Below, piece by piece: positions 1 to 6,312 of a stretch of DNA of 9,109 bases. Every line of letters begins with the position of its first letter. The first letter of the stretch is position 1. The notes beneath the pieces were generated by a model. The model did no database searches. It saw nothing but the letters and a program-made list of their open reading frames with translations, and had not been told where the DNA came from. This stretch comes from Miltoncostaeales bacterium (lineage in GTDB: Bacteria; Actinomycetota; Thermoleophilia; Miltoncostaeales; Miltoncostaeaceae): assembly GCA_030829765.1 (NCBI GenBank), contig JAUROO010000019.1:1-9109 (forward strand), written 5' to 3'. The position numbers and the translations under genes are program-made.

Positions 1-1
1 C

Positions 2-316
2 TTCTCGTTCCTGCACGGCGACCTCGTCGCCGGGAACATCCTCTGGCCGGGGCCGTCCCCGGTACTCGTGGACTGGGAGTTCTGGCGCATGGGCGACCCC
101 GCCGAGGACCTGGCCTACGCCGTGGCGATGAACGACATGGCGGCGGCGGCCGCAGTGGCGGTGCACGCGGGCTACGGATCCCCGGCCGGCCTCATCGCCC
201 GCGCCCGCGCATGGGAGCCGATGGTGCTCGCCGACGCGGCGCTGTGGATACGGGCCCACGGCGAAGCCGGGTGGGCCCGGCGGCTGCTGGCGCGGGCCGA
301 GGCGGCGGCGGCGTGA
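2..316 (+). CDS. Phosphotransferase of the APH/choline kinase fold, C-terminal part (5' end outside window)
   Basis: Only the last 104 codons are present, in the frame starting at base 2. They carry the Brenner-type catalytic motif HGDLVAGN (bases 14-37), matching the HGDxxxxN of the aminoglycoside phosphotransferase/choline kinase superfamily: Asp at bases 20-22 is the catalytic base and Asn at 35-37 binds metal. About a dozen residues later comes the metal-binding D-W-E (bases 71-79), followed by GDPAEDLAYAV, the usual helix after it. Family members use ATP to phosphorylate a small hydroxylated or amino substrate in the cytoplasm. The substrate cannot be read from this fragment: choline, homoserine, thiamine, a sugar or an antibiotic are all possible, and nothing nearby points to resistance. 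The gene ends in TGA and the next gene starts 20 bases later. Family assignment is firm; function is open. Confidence 0.85.
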   Translation, partial: FSFLHGDLVAGNILWPGPSPVLVDWEFWRMGDPAEDLAYAVAMNDMAAAAAVAVHAGYGSPAGLIARARAWEPMVLADAALWIRAHGEAGWARRLLARAEAAAA

Positions 317-324
317 GACCCGCG

Positions 325-330
325 TAGGCT
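325..330 (+). promoter_or_regulatory. Candidate -10 element (TAGGCT) of a leaderless transcript for the P-type ATPase
   Basis: TAGGCT fits the actinobacterial -10 pattern TANNNT. It ends six bases before the GTG at 337, so taking its first T as -12 puts +1 exactly on the G of the start codon. There is no Shine-Dalgarno sequence in the 20-base gap after the upstream gene, which fits leaderless translation. No convincing -35 is visible. The call rests on placement and on similar placement at other unit heads in this window. Confidence 0.4.
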
Positions 331-336
331 CGCCCC

Positions 337-2745
337 GTGCCGTCGGCCGACCCCACCCTGCACGGGCTCACCTCGGAGGAGGCGGCGGGCATCCTGCGCG
401 GGAGCCCGCCGCGGCCCGGCCCCCGCGGCAGCCGGTCGTTCGCCGACATCGTCTGGTCGAACACCTTCACGCTGTTCAACCTGATCCTCATCGTGCTGCT
501 GGTGCCGCTCGCGATCTTCGGCCTGTGGGCCGACATGCTGTTCGGGGGCGTGCTGGTGGCCAACATGGGCATCGGCATCATCCAGGAGACCCGCGCCAAG
601 CGGGCCCTCGACCGCCTTGCCCTTCTCGTCGCACCCCACGGGCGGGTGCTGCGCGACGACGCCGAGGAGACCCTGGCCATCCCGGACATCGTCGTCGGGG
701 ACATCGTCCTCATCGACCCCGGGGACCAGGTGGTGGCCGATGGGGAACTCGTGCGGGCCACCGTGCTGAGCCTGGACGAGTCGGTGCTCACCGGCGAGTC
801 CGATGCGGTGGGGCGGCACGTGGGTGACGACGTCCGGTCGGGGGCGTTCTGCGTGGCCGGCAGCGGTGCCTACCGGGTGACGGCCGTGGGTGCCGACTCA
901 TTCGCCGAGCGGCTCGCGGCCGAGGCAAAGGGCAATCGCACGCCGCCCTCGCCGCTGCAGATGGACATCAACCACATCCTCCGGATCATCATCGCGGTGA
1001 TGGCCCCCCTTGCCGTGCTGATGGTGCTCTCCACCATCTGGCTGGACGTCGGCGGGGCCGCCAGTTCGGTGCAGCGGGTGGTGGCCGCCCTCGTGCCGCT
1101 GGTGCCCGAGGGCCTCGTGCTGCTGGCCAGCCTCACGTTCGCGGTGGCCGCCGTGCGCCTCGCGCGCATCGGCACGCTCGCGCAGCAGTTGAACGCCATC
1201 GAGAGCCTGGCCAGCGTGGACACGGTATGCGTGGACAAGACGGGCACGCTCACCGAGAACCGGTTGGACGTCGCGGGCGTGATCGCCGCCCCCGGTCGGT
1301 CGGAGGACGACGTCCGACGGGCCGCCGGGCTGCTGGCGGCAAGCGCCGCGTCGCGCAACGCGACCGCTGAGGCCATCCTCGCCGCCATGCCGGCCGATGG
1401 ATCGACGCCCACGGCCGAGGTGCCATTCGCCTCCTCGCGCAAGTGGAGCGGGGTCACCCTGCAGGGCGACGGCACGATCGTGCTGGGCGCCCCGGAGATC
1501 CTCGAGCGCATCGGCGTGCAGGTTCCCGGGGCGCTCGGCAGCGCCATCGCCGATGCGCAGGCGGCGCGGCGGCGCGTCCTGCTGGTGGCGACCGGCGACC
1601 AGCCGCTGGACGGCGAGCAGGAGGGCCTCGGCCACCTGCCTCCGGTCCAGGCGGTGGGGGCCGTGCTGCTCGCGGAGGCCCTGCGGCCGGACGCCGCCGA
1701 CACCGTGCGGTTCCTCGAGTCCGGGGGTGTGCAGGTGAAGGTGATCTCCGGCGACGGCGTGGGAACCGTGCAGGCGGTTGCGGTCGCCTGCGGGGTGACC
1801 GGCGCGGAGGAGGCCATCCAGGGGCCCGACCTGCCCGAGGACCCCGCGCAGCTGCGTGACATCGTCACCCGCACCGCCGTGTTCGGGCGCATCACGCCCG
1901 AGCAGAAGCAGGCGCTGGTGCGCGCGATGACCGAGAACGGCCGCTACGTGGCCATGATTGGCGATGGCGTCAACGACGTCCTCGCCCTCAAGGACGCCCG
2001 CCTCGCGGTGGCGATGGGCAACGGCAGCCAGATGGCAAAGGGCGTGGCCGACCTCGTGCTGCTCACCAACGCCTTCGCCACGCTGCCCCATGCCATCGAG
2101 GCCGGTCGGCAGATCATCCGCAACACGCACCGGGTCGCCAAGCTCTTCATCACGAAGTCCGTCTACTCGGCGATCATCCTGCTGGCGTTCGCCCTGCTGC
2201 CCATCGCATTCCCCTTCCTGCCGCGCCAGTTGTCGATCACCTCATCCCTGACCATCGGCATCCCCGCGTTCTTCCTGGCGCTTGCGAAGAGTGACGGCCC
2301 GGTGCACCGCGAGGGCTTCATGCGGAGCCTGGGAGCCTTCGCAGTACCCGCCGGGATCGTCATCTCGATCGCCATCACGGCCGCCTACCTGCTGTCGCGC
2401 GGCCCCCTCGGGGCGAGCGTGCCCGATGCACGGACGGCCTCCGTGCTGACCGCCACGCTCCTCGGTCTCGCCGTGGTCATCGAACTCGAGCGCGGCACCA
2501 ACGGCCACCGGGTACGCGGGTGGGTGTGGCTGATGGTCGGCGCGTTCGTGGTGATGCTCACCATCGGGCTGCAGGTGCCGCTGCTGCGCGACTTCTTCCA
2601 GGTCGGGGTACCGACCGCGTCGCAGTGGGTGCTTATCGGGACGGTGGTGGTCACGGGGATCATCGCGCTGCTGGCGGTGCGCCGCATCCCCTGGCTGCGC
2701 CGCATGGAGGACCCGGCGCAGGGCCGGGACGCGGCAGCGGCCTAG
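337..2745 (+). CDS. Cation-translocating P-type ATPase, CtpE-like (HAD-IC family)
   Basis: This is a complete 802-residue ion pump of the cytoplasmic membrane that uses ATP through a phospho-aspartate intermediate. Visible motifs in order are actuator TGES at 152-155; PEGL in TM4 (257-260); DKTGT with the phosphorylated Asp300; an FASSRKW adenine-pocket motif ending at Trp370 and GAPE at 384-387 in the nucleotide domain; ISGD at 470-473; the TPEQK lysine Lys524; and GDGVND at 542-547. Membrane segments lie near 45-63, 66-83, 214-234, 246-275, 606-628, 634-652, 668-688, 701-718, 730-750 and 764-784. That gives ten, as in P2-like pumps, with no N-terminal heavy-metal domain. Length, the VPEGL turn and the TIGIPAFFLAL segment of TM6 resemble mycobacterial CtpE, which is reported to be a calcium pump. 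Calcium is therefore the leading guess, but ion specificity is not proven by sequence. The GTG start follows directly on a -10-like hexamer. The gene ends on a CTAG shared with the convergent gene. Confidence 0.93.
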   Translation: MPSADPTLHGLTSEEAAGILRGSPPRPGPRGSRSFADIVWSNTFTLFNLILIVLLVPLAIFGLWADMLFGGVLVANMGIGIIQETRAKRALDRLALLVAPHGRVLRDDAEETLAIPDIVVGDIVLIDPGDQVVADGELVRATVLSLDESVLTGESDAVGRHVGDDVRSGAFCVAGSGAYRVTAVGADSFAERLAAEAKGNRTPPSPLQMDINHILRIIIAVMAPLAVLMVLSTIWLDVGGAASSVQRVVAALVPLVPEGLVLLASLTFAVAAVRLARIGTLAQQLNAIESLASVDTVCVDKTGTLTENRLDVAGVIAAPGRSEDDVRRAAGLLAASAASRNATAEAILAAMPADGSTPTAEVPFASSRKWSGVTLQGDGTIVLGAPEILERIGVQVPGALGSAIADAQAARRRVLLVATGDQPLDGEQEGLGHLPPVQAVGAVLLAEALRPDAADTVRFLESGGVQVKVISGDGVGTVQAVAVACGVTGAEEAIQGPDLPEDPAQLRDIVTRTAVFGRITPEQKQALVRAMTENGRYVAMIGDGVNDVLALKDARLAVAMGNGSQMAKGVADLVLLTNAFATLPHAIEAGRQIIRNTHRVAKLFITKSVYSAIILLAFALLPIAFPFLPRQLSITSSLTIGIPAFFLALAKSDGPVHREGFMRSLGAFAVPAGIVISIAITAAYLLSRGPLGASVPDARTASVLTATLLGLAVVIELERGTNGHRVRGWVWLMVGAFVVMLTIGLQVPLLRDFFQVGVPTASQWVLIGTVVVTGIIALLAVRRIPWLRRMEDPAQGRDAAAA
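2742..2745. other. CTAG shared by two convergent stop codons
   Basis: The self-complementary CTAG supplies TAG to the plus-strand ATPase gene (2743-2745) and TAG to the minus-strand phosphoesterase gene (complement of 2742-2744). The two reading frames overlap by four bases, which leaves no room for an intergenic terminator. The mRNAs must end inside each other's genes or read through as antisense. Confidence 0.9.
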
Positions 2746-3533
2746 CCGGGCAGGTCGATGCGCGCGATGGAGGTGGCGCGGCCACCCGGCTCGGCACGGA
2801 CCACCACGCCCTGCACGCGCACATCGCCGGTAGCGGGCTCGAACCGCGCGGGGAGGCCGGTGAGAAACCGCCGCAGCACGGGCTCCTCGCGCACGCCGAT
2901 CACGGAATCGTGCGGTCCGCTCATGCCGAGGTCGGTGATGTAGGCCGTGCCCCCGGCGAGGATCCGCTCGTCGGCGGTGGGGACGTGGGTGTGCGTGCCC
3001 ACCACGGCGGTCACGCGTCCGTCCAGATGGCGGGCGAGCGCGATCTTCTCGCTCGTGGCTTCTGCATGCATGTCCACGATGATCAGCGGGGTCTCCCGGC
3101 GCATCCGGTCGACGATGTCGTCCACGACTGCGAAGGGACTCTGCGCCGCCTCGATGAATACGGAACCGATGAGGTTCACCACTCCCACGCGGAACCCACC
3201 GCGGGCGTCCACGACAACGCTCCCTGAACCCGGCCCCCGCACGGTGAGGTTGGCCGGCCGCAGGACGCGCGGATCCTGCTCGAGCACCTGGACGATCTCG
3301 GCACGGCGGAACGTGTGATTGCCGCCTGTGAGCACATCGGCGCCGGCCTCCAGCAATGCGGCAGCCTGCTTCGGGGTGGTGCCCGATCCGTGCGCCGCAT
3401 TCTCGGCATTCACCACCACGACGTCCGCGTCGTACTCATCGCGCAGGCCGGGCAGGGCGTCCTGTACGGCGCGCATCCCCGTGCCGCCGAACACGTCGCC
3501 AAGGACGATCGCCGTGAGGGAGTCGGTCGCCAC
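2742..3533 (-). CDS. TIGR00282/YmdB-family metallophosphoesterase
   Basis: This complete 263-residue cytoplasmic protein is close to the usual family length. It follows the YmdB pattern end to end: LGDVFGG with Asp13; VNAENA with Glu44 and Asn45; GGNHTF with Asn72 and His73; RPAN at 92-95; VDMHAEATSEK with His156; VVGTHTHVPTADERIL with His181 and His183; then GTAYITDLGMSGPHDSVIG and RFLTGLPARFE. The ligands of the two-metal site and the proposed catalytic residues are all present. In Bacillus subtilis YmdB is a 2',3'-cyclic nucleotide phosphodiesterase that affects biofilm and sporulation decisions; that physiology cannot be assumed here. The GTG start abuts the stop of the preceding minus-strand gene (TAG then GTG, no gap), and no Shine-Dalgarno is visible. 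Translation is probably coupled to the upstream M23-like gene in a two-gene operon. The stop overlaps that of the P-type ATPase gene. Confidence 0.93.
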   Translation of the reverse strand: MATDSLTAIVLGDVFGGTGMRAVQDALPGLRDEYDADVVVVNAENAAHGSGTTPKQAAALLEAGADVLTGGNHTFRRAEIVQVLEQDPRVLRPANLTVRGPGSGSVVVDARGGFRVGVVNLIGSVFIEAAQSPFAVVDDIVDRMRRETPLIIVDMHAEATSEKIALARHLDGRVTAVVGTHTHVPTADERILAGGTAYITDLGMSGPHDSVIGVREEPVLRRFLTGLPARFEPATGDVRVQGVVVRAEPGGRATSIARIDLPG

Positions 3534-4295
3534 CTAGTTGCCGGGCCCCGTCGGCTGGCGCAGCAGGTCCACCTGCACGTTGTTGCCGGCGTCATTCGTG
3601 TACCGGGCGATGTCGAAGGTGGCCATCCGCGAGAGGTCGCGCACACGGCCGATGACCGTGCGCCCCGCCCCCACCGATGTCCCCACCTGCGGCACGATGC
3701 CGTCGGGACCCGGCTCGATATGGCTCACCCGCACGGCCGCGTCGGGCACATCGGACGGCGTGATGATGATCTCGAGCCCCTCGGGCCGCCCTGCGATGCG
3801 GTGGGGCACCACCGCGGTGACCACGCCGTCCACGGGGCTGTACACGGTGGCACCCGCGGGCGCGCCGACGTCCACGCCCGAGGTGCCCGGCTCCCCGCCA
3901 TCATCGGCCGCGACCGCATGCGGGGCCGCCGACGACGGGGTCATGGTGATGGCACCGGGCTCGGCCACCGCATGGAACAGCACGGCCGTGACCTGCCGGC
4001 GCGCGACGGGCAGCACCACCGCCACCTGGCCGGCACGGGCGAGCACCACCCGCTGCGGCGCGGGATCGCCATCCACCGCCGACGGCGTGACGGGGGACGC
4101 CAGCTGCCCCGGCGGCGAGGCCGCCTGGCCACTGGAGCCACCGTCGTAGAACGCCAGCACCAGCGCGGCGATGACTGCCGCCACGAGAACGGCGGGCGCG
4201 ACAACCGTGAGCAGCACCCGGTTGCTCCGGTGGCGATCGGCCTGACGCCGGAACGCGCGGCGCGACCGGAGCTCATCTCGCGTGAGGGGCGGCAT
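3534..4295 (-). CDS. Membrane-anchored degenerate M23/LytM-like domain protein
   Basis: The 253-residue protein has a basic N-terminus (1-26, rich in Arg), one membrane segment at 27-49, a Gly/Ser/Pro/Ala-rich linker to about 80, a short beta-rich region at 82-120, and a C-terminal domain from about 137 to 246. That domain reads like the M23/LytM fold: GVDVGAPAGATVYSPVDGVV, an SHIEPG strand, then PQVGTSVGAGRTVIGRV. Active M23 peptidases need HxxxD and HxH zinc motifs. Here only Asp142 and His192 remain; the first His position holds Thr138, and HLHFE aligns with Met224-Ala-Thr226-Phe-Asp. I infer a non-catalytic, outward-facing wall-binding or amidase-activating protein rather than a hydrolase. 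An extended reading frame reaches 4400, but those 35 extra codons would overlap the divergent gene, so the ATG at 4295 is preferred. It abuts the phosphoesterase gene downstream. Confidence 0.72.
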   Translation of the reverse strand: MPPLTRDELRSRRAFRRQADRHRSNRVLLTVVAPAVLVAAVIAALVLAFYDGGSSGQAASPPGQLASPVTPSAVDGDPAPQRVVLARAGQVAVVLPVARRQVTAVLFHAVAEPGAITMTPSSAAPHAVAADDGGEPGTSGVDVGAPAGATVYSPVDGVVTAVVPHRIAGRPEGLEIIITPSDVPDAAVRVSHIEPGPDGIVPQVGTSVGAGRTVIGRVRDLSRMATFDIARYTNDAGNNVQVDLLRQPTGPGN

Positions 4296-4305
4296 TGGCA
4301 ACGCA

Positions 4306-4311
4306 AGGCTA
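4306..4311 (-). promoter_or_regulatory. Possible -10 element (TAGCCT) for the M23-like/YmdB operon
   Basis: On the minus strand TAGCCT lies ten bases upstream of the ATG at 4295. With its first T as -12, transcription would start about four bases before the start codon. It is similar to the TAGGCT at 325 but spaced less exactly, and no -35 or ribosome binding site is seen. Confidence 0.25.
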
Positions 4312-4350
4312 GACCAGAGCAGGCGCGACGCCGGTGCGCGAAGGCCGCGA

Positions 4351-4356
4351 TACCAT
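4351..4356 (+). promoter_or_regulatory. Candidate -10 element (TACCAT) for the AI-2E/ABC unit
   Basis: TACCAT fits TANNNT and ends seven bases before the ATG at 4364, so the predicted +1 falls at 4363-4364. This favours 4364 as a leaderless start over the in-frame GTG at 4334 and ATG at 4355, which would lie upstream of the transcript. No clear -35 is seen. The preceding tract is the 68-base divergent gap shared with the M23-like gene. Confidence 0.4.
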
Positions 4357-4363
4357 GCCTGCC

Positions 4364-5620
4364 ATGACCAGCCGCCAGGCGACATCACCGCCGTGGGCAT
4401 GGATCGGGGCGGCGGCGGCCATCGTCGTGATGGTCTGGATCGCAGGCCAGACCCTCGGACGCGTGCTGTTCGTGTTCCTGGTATCGGTGGTCATCGCGCT
4501 CCTGCTGAACCCGCTGGTGAGGATGCTCCGCCGCGTGCACGTGCCGCGCGGCCTCGCGGTGGCCACCGTGTTCCTGTCATTCCTCGGCGCCATCGCCGCG
4601 GCCGTGGTGCTGCTGATCCCGCCCATCCAGCAGCAGATCACCACGATCCGCGCCAACCTTCCGCTCTACACCGACCAGGCGCAGCGGCAGGTGCAGAACC
4701 TGCAGGGATTCTTCGACCGGAACGGCATCGACGTCGACGTGCAGGAGCGCGCGAACGCGGCCCTTCAAGCCATCCGGGGCTGGGCCAACGACCTCTCGGG
4801 CAACGCGGTCTCGTACTCGCTGAGCGCCCTCGGGGCGCTGGTGGTGGCCATCATCATCATCGTCGCCGCCGTGTACATGCTGCTGGACGCCCCGCAGATC
4901 GTCCGCGCGGCCCGGCGCCTGGGCGGGGCATCCGCCGCGCAGTTCCTACGGCGCACCGAGCACACGCTGGTCCAGTACATCAAGGCGCAGACCCTCGTGT
5001 GCCTGATCATCGGCGTCAGCGCCGGCGTGGTGCTGTGGATCTTCGGGGTCACCGGGATCTTCCCGCAGGGCGCCACCTACGCGGTGCTCTTCGCCGCGTG
5101 GATCTTCCTGATGGAGTTCATCCCGTACATCGGACCGATCCTGGGCGCGGTGCCCCCCGTGCTGCTGGCCCTGTTCATCTCGCCATGGACGGCCCTGTGG
5201 GTGCTGATCGCCTTCATCGCCATCCACCAGTTCGAGGGCCACGTGGTGGTGCCGCAGGTGATGGGAGACGCCGTGGGCGTCCACCCGCTCGTCGTGATCT
5301 TCGGGGTCCTCATCGGCGAGGAGCTCTACGGATTCATCGGCATCATCCTGGCGGTGCCGGTGGTGGTCATCCTGAAGGAGACCGCCGTCTACCTGAGTGA
5401 GCGCATGGGCTGGTTCGGCCTGGCGACGGCCGGCGCGCCCGCGGCAGCCGCGGGCGCTGCGGACGCCGCGCCGGACGACGGCGACACGCTTACGGGATTC
5501 CGGCCGCCGCCTCCGCGGCGCGCACCGGCAACCACTGCGCCCGCGGCGGATGACGGCGACACCATGGATGTGACGGCCGTCGTGGAGCCGCAGCCGATCC
5601 GGCCCACCCGGGCCGACTGA
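4364..5620 (+). CDS. AI-2E family transporter-like membrane protein
   Basis: From the ATG at 4364 the protein has 418 residues. It has the layout of PF01594: two early hydrophobic hairpins (about 10-30, 33-51 and 64-87), a soluble amphipathic region (about 88-150, with an EFIPYIGP-type core still to come), a membrane segment near 155-178, and four or more C-terminal segments. EFIPYIGP at 251-258 and HVVVPQVMGDAVGVHP at 293-308 are strong family signatures, followed by a Gly-rich FIGIILAVPVVVIL. The family is named for TqsA, linked to autoinducer-2 export in Escherichia coli, but members also serve as ion antiporters and most are uncharacterised, so the substrate is unknown. After about residue 350 comes an Ala/Pro/Asp-rich, probably disordered cytoplasmic tail with DDGDT twice (371-375 and 396-400). 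The ABC ATPase gene follows 11 bases after the TGA, suggesting co-transcription. Confidence 0.88.
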   Translation: MTSRQATSPPWAWIGAAAAIVVMVWIAGQTLGRVLFVFLVSVVIALLLNPLVRMLRRVHVPRGLAVATVFLSFLGAIAAAVVLLIPPIQQQITTIRANLPLYTDQAQRQVQNLQGFFDRNGIDVDVQERANAALQAIRGWANDLSGNAVSYSLSALGALVVAIIIIVAAVYMLLDAPQIVRAARRLGGASAAQFLRRTEHTLVQYIKAQTLVCLIIGVSAGVVLWIFGVTGIFPQGATYAVLFAAWIFLMEFIPYIGPILGAVPPVLLALFISPWTALWVLIAFIAIHQFEGHVVVPQVMGDAVGVHPLVVIFGVLIGEELYGFIGIILAVPVVVILKETAVYLSERMGWFGLATAGAPAAAAGAADAAPDDGDTLTGFRPPPPRRAPATTAPAADDGDTMDVTAVVEPQPIRPTRAD

Positions 5621-5631
5621 CCGGGCCCTCC

Positions 5632-6312
5632 ATGCACGACGCGCTGCTCCGCGCGACCGGCATCGCGCGGCACTACGGGTCGTTCGAGGCACTTGCCCCG
5701 CTCGACCTGGAGATCCGGCCCGGCGAGCGCATCGCCCTGACGGGCCCGAACGGTGCGGGCAAGACGACGTTGCTCACCATGCTCGCGGGGGTGCATCCCC
5801 CCGGCTCCGGCGCCATCACGTGGTCCGACGCCGCGCGCGGGCACGTGGGGTGGGTTCCACAGAGGCCGGCGGTGTACCCGCGGCTGTCCGTCCGCGAGAA
5901 CCTGATGCTGTTCGCGGGCCTCGAGGGCGCGGCCGACCCCGGAGGCACCGCCGATCAGCTGATCGCCCGGGCGGACCTGCAGGAGGTGGCCGCGCGCCGC
6001 GCCGGGGCACTGTCCACCGGCACGCTGCAGCGGCTGAACCTTGCGGTGGCGCTCGCGGGCTCGCCGCGGCTGCTGCTGCTCGATGAACCCACCGGCACGC
6101 TCAGCCCCGACCAGCGAATGCGGTTGTGGCAGTGGCTCGATGGCCTCGTGGCCGCGGACGGCATGGCCATCGCATTCTCCACGCAGTCCATGGAGGAGGC
6201 CGCCGCACGGGCCGACCGGGTGCTGGTGCTGGGGCGCGGGCGGCTGCTGCACGACGGCCCCGCGGGGACGCTGGATGACGCGGCCTTCCTCGCCATGGTG
6301 GAGGACGCATGA
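5632..6312 (+). CDS. ABC transporter ATP-binding protein
   Basis: This 226-residue single nucleotide-binding domain is of the kind that pairs with ABC-2 permeases. Walker A is GPNGAGKTT at 38-46, the Q-loop Gln is 77, and Walker B is LLLLDEP with Asp151-Glu152. Three conserved positions are unusual. The signature reads LSTGT (127-131) instead of LSGGQ or LSGGM. The D-loop reads GTLSP (155-159), with Ser158 where Asp is normal. The switch histidine after the last core strand is Gln185 (FSTQS). ATP binding should be intact; hydrolysis may be slow or asymmetric, which is inference. The start at ATG 5632 has no Shine-Dalgarno and probably relies on coupling to the upstream stop. Its last codons overlap the permease start as ATGA. 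The drive is presumably for export of an unknown substrate. Confidence 0.92.
   Translation: MHDALLRATGIARHYGSFEALAPLDLEIRPGERIALTGPNGAGKTTLLTMLAGVHPPGSGAITWSDAARGHVGWVPQRPAVYPRLSVRENLMLFAGLEGAADPGGTADQLIARADLQEVAARRAGALSTGTLQRLNLAVALAGSPRLLLLDEPTGTLSPDQRMRLWQWLDGLVAADGMAIAFSTQSMEEAAARADRVLVLGRGRLLHDGPAGTLDDAAFLAMVEDA
6300..6304 (+). promoter_or_regulatory. Ribosome binding site GGAGG for the permease
   Basis: GGAGG lies inside the last codons of the ATPase gene, four bases before the ATG at 6309. It is the only clear Shine-Dalgarno sequence I see ahead of a gene here, and it sits at an internal, ATGA-overlapping start. That fits a genome where unit heads are leaderless and internal genes may use SD initiation. 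Confidence 0.6.

Noticed and set aside
2..316. Antibiotic resistance role for the APH-fold fragment
   Set aside because: The motifs define only the kinase fold, which is shared with many metabolic kinases; the substrate-binding half is missing and the neighbours are housekeeping genes.
898..2130. Long minus-strand open frame of 410 codons inside the P-type ATPase gene (and others at 870-1895 and 7566-8507)
   Set aside because: These are frame shadows typical of high-GC DNA. Their translations are Arg/His/Gly-rich without any family motif and lie entirely opposite well-supported genes.
4319..4362. 6-bp inverted repeat GCAGGC/GCCTGC flanking the AI-2E promoter region, as an operator
   Set aside because: Arms are short and GC-rich with a 32-base spacer; chance occurrence is likely and the axis does not coincide with the -10 element.
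3315..4367. Plus-strand open frame of 350 codons opposite the YmdB-like and M23-like genes
   Set aside because: Composition is Arg/His/Gly-rich with no recognisable domain, and it is antisense to two genes with clear or likely homology.
4296..4400. N-terminal extension of the M23-like protein to a start at 4400
   Set aside because: It would overlap the start of the divergent AI-2E gene and adds 35 residues before a natural basic-plus-membrane-anchor N-terminus beginning at 4295.
4848..4863. ATC trinucleotide run as a simple-sequence or phase-variation tract
   Set aside because: It encodes an Ile run in a membrane helix, is short, and changes in units of three would not shift the frame.
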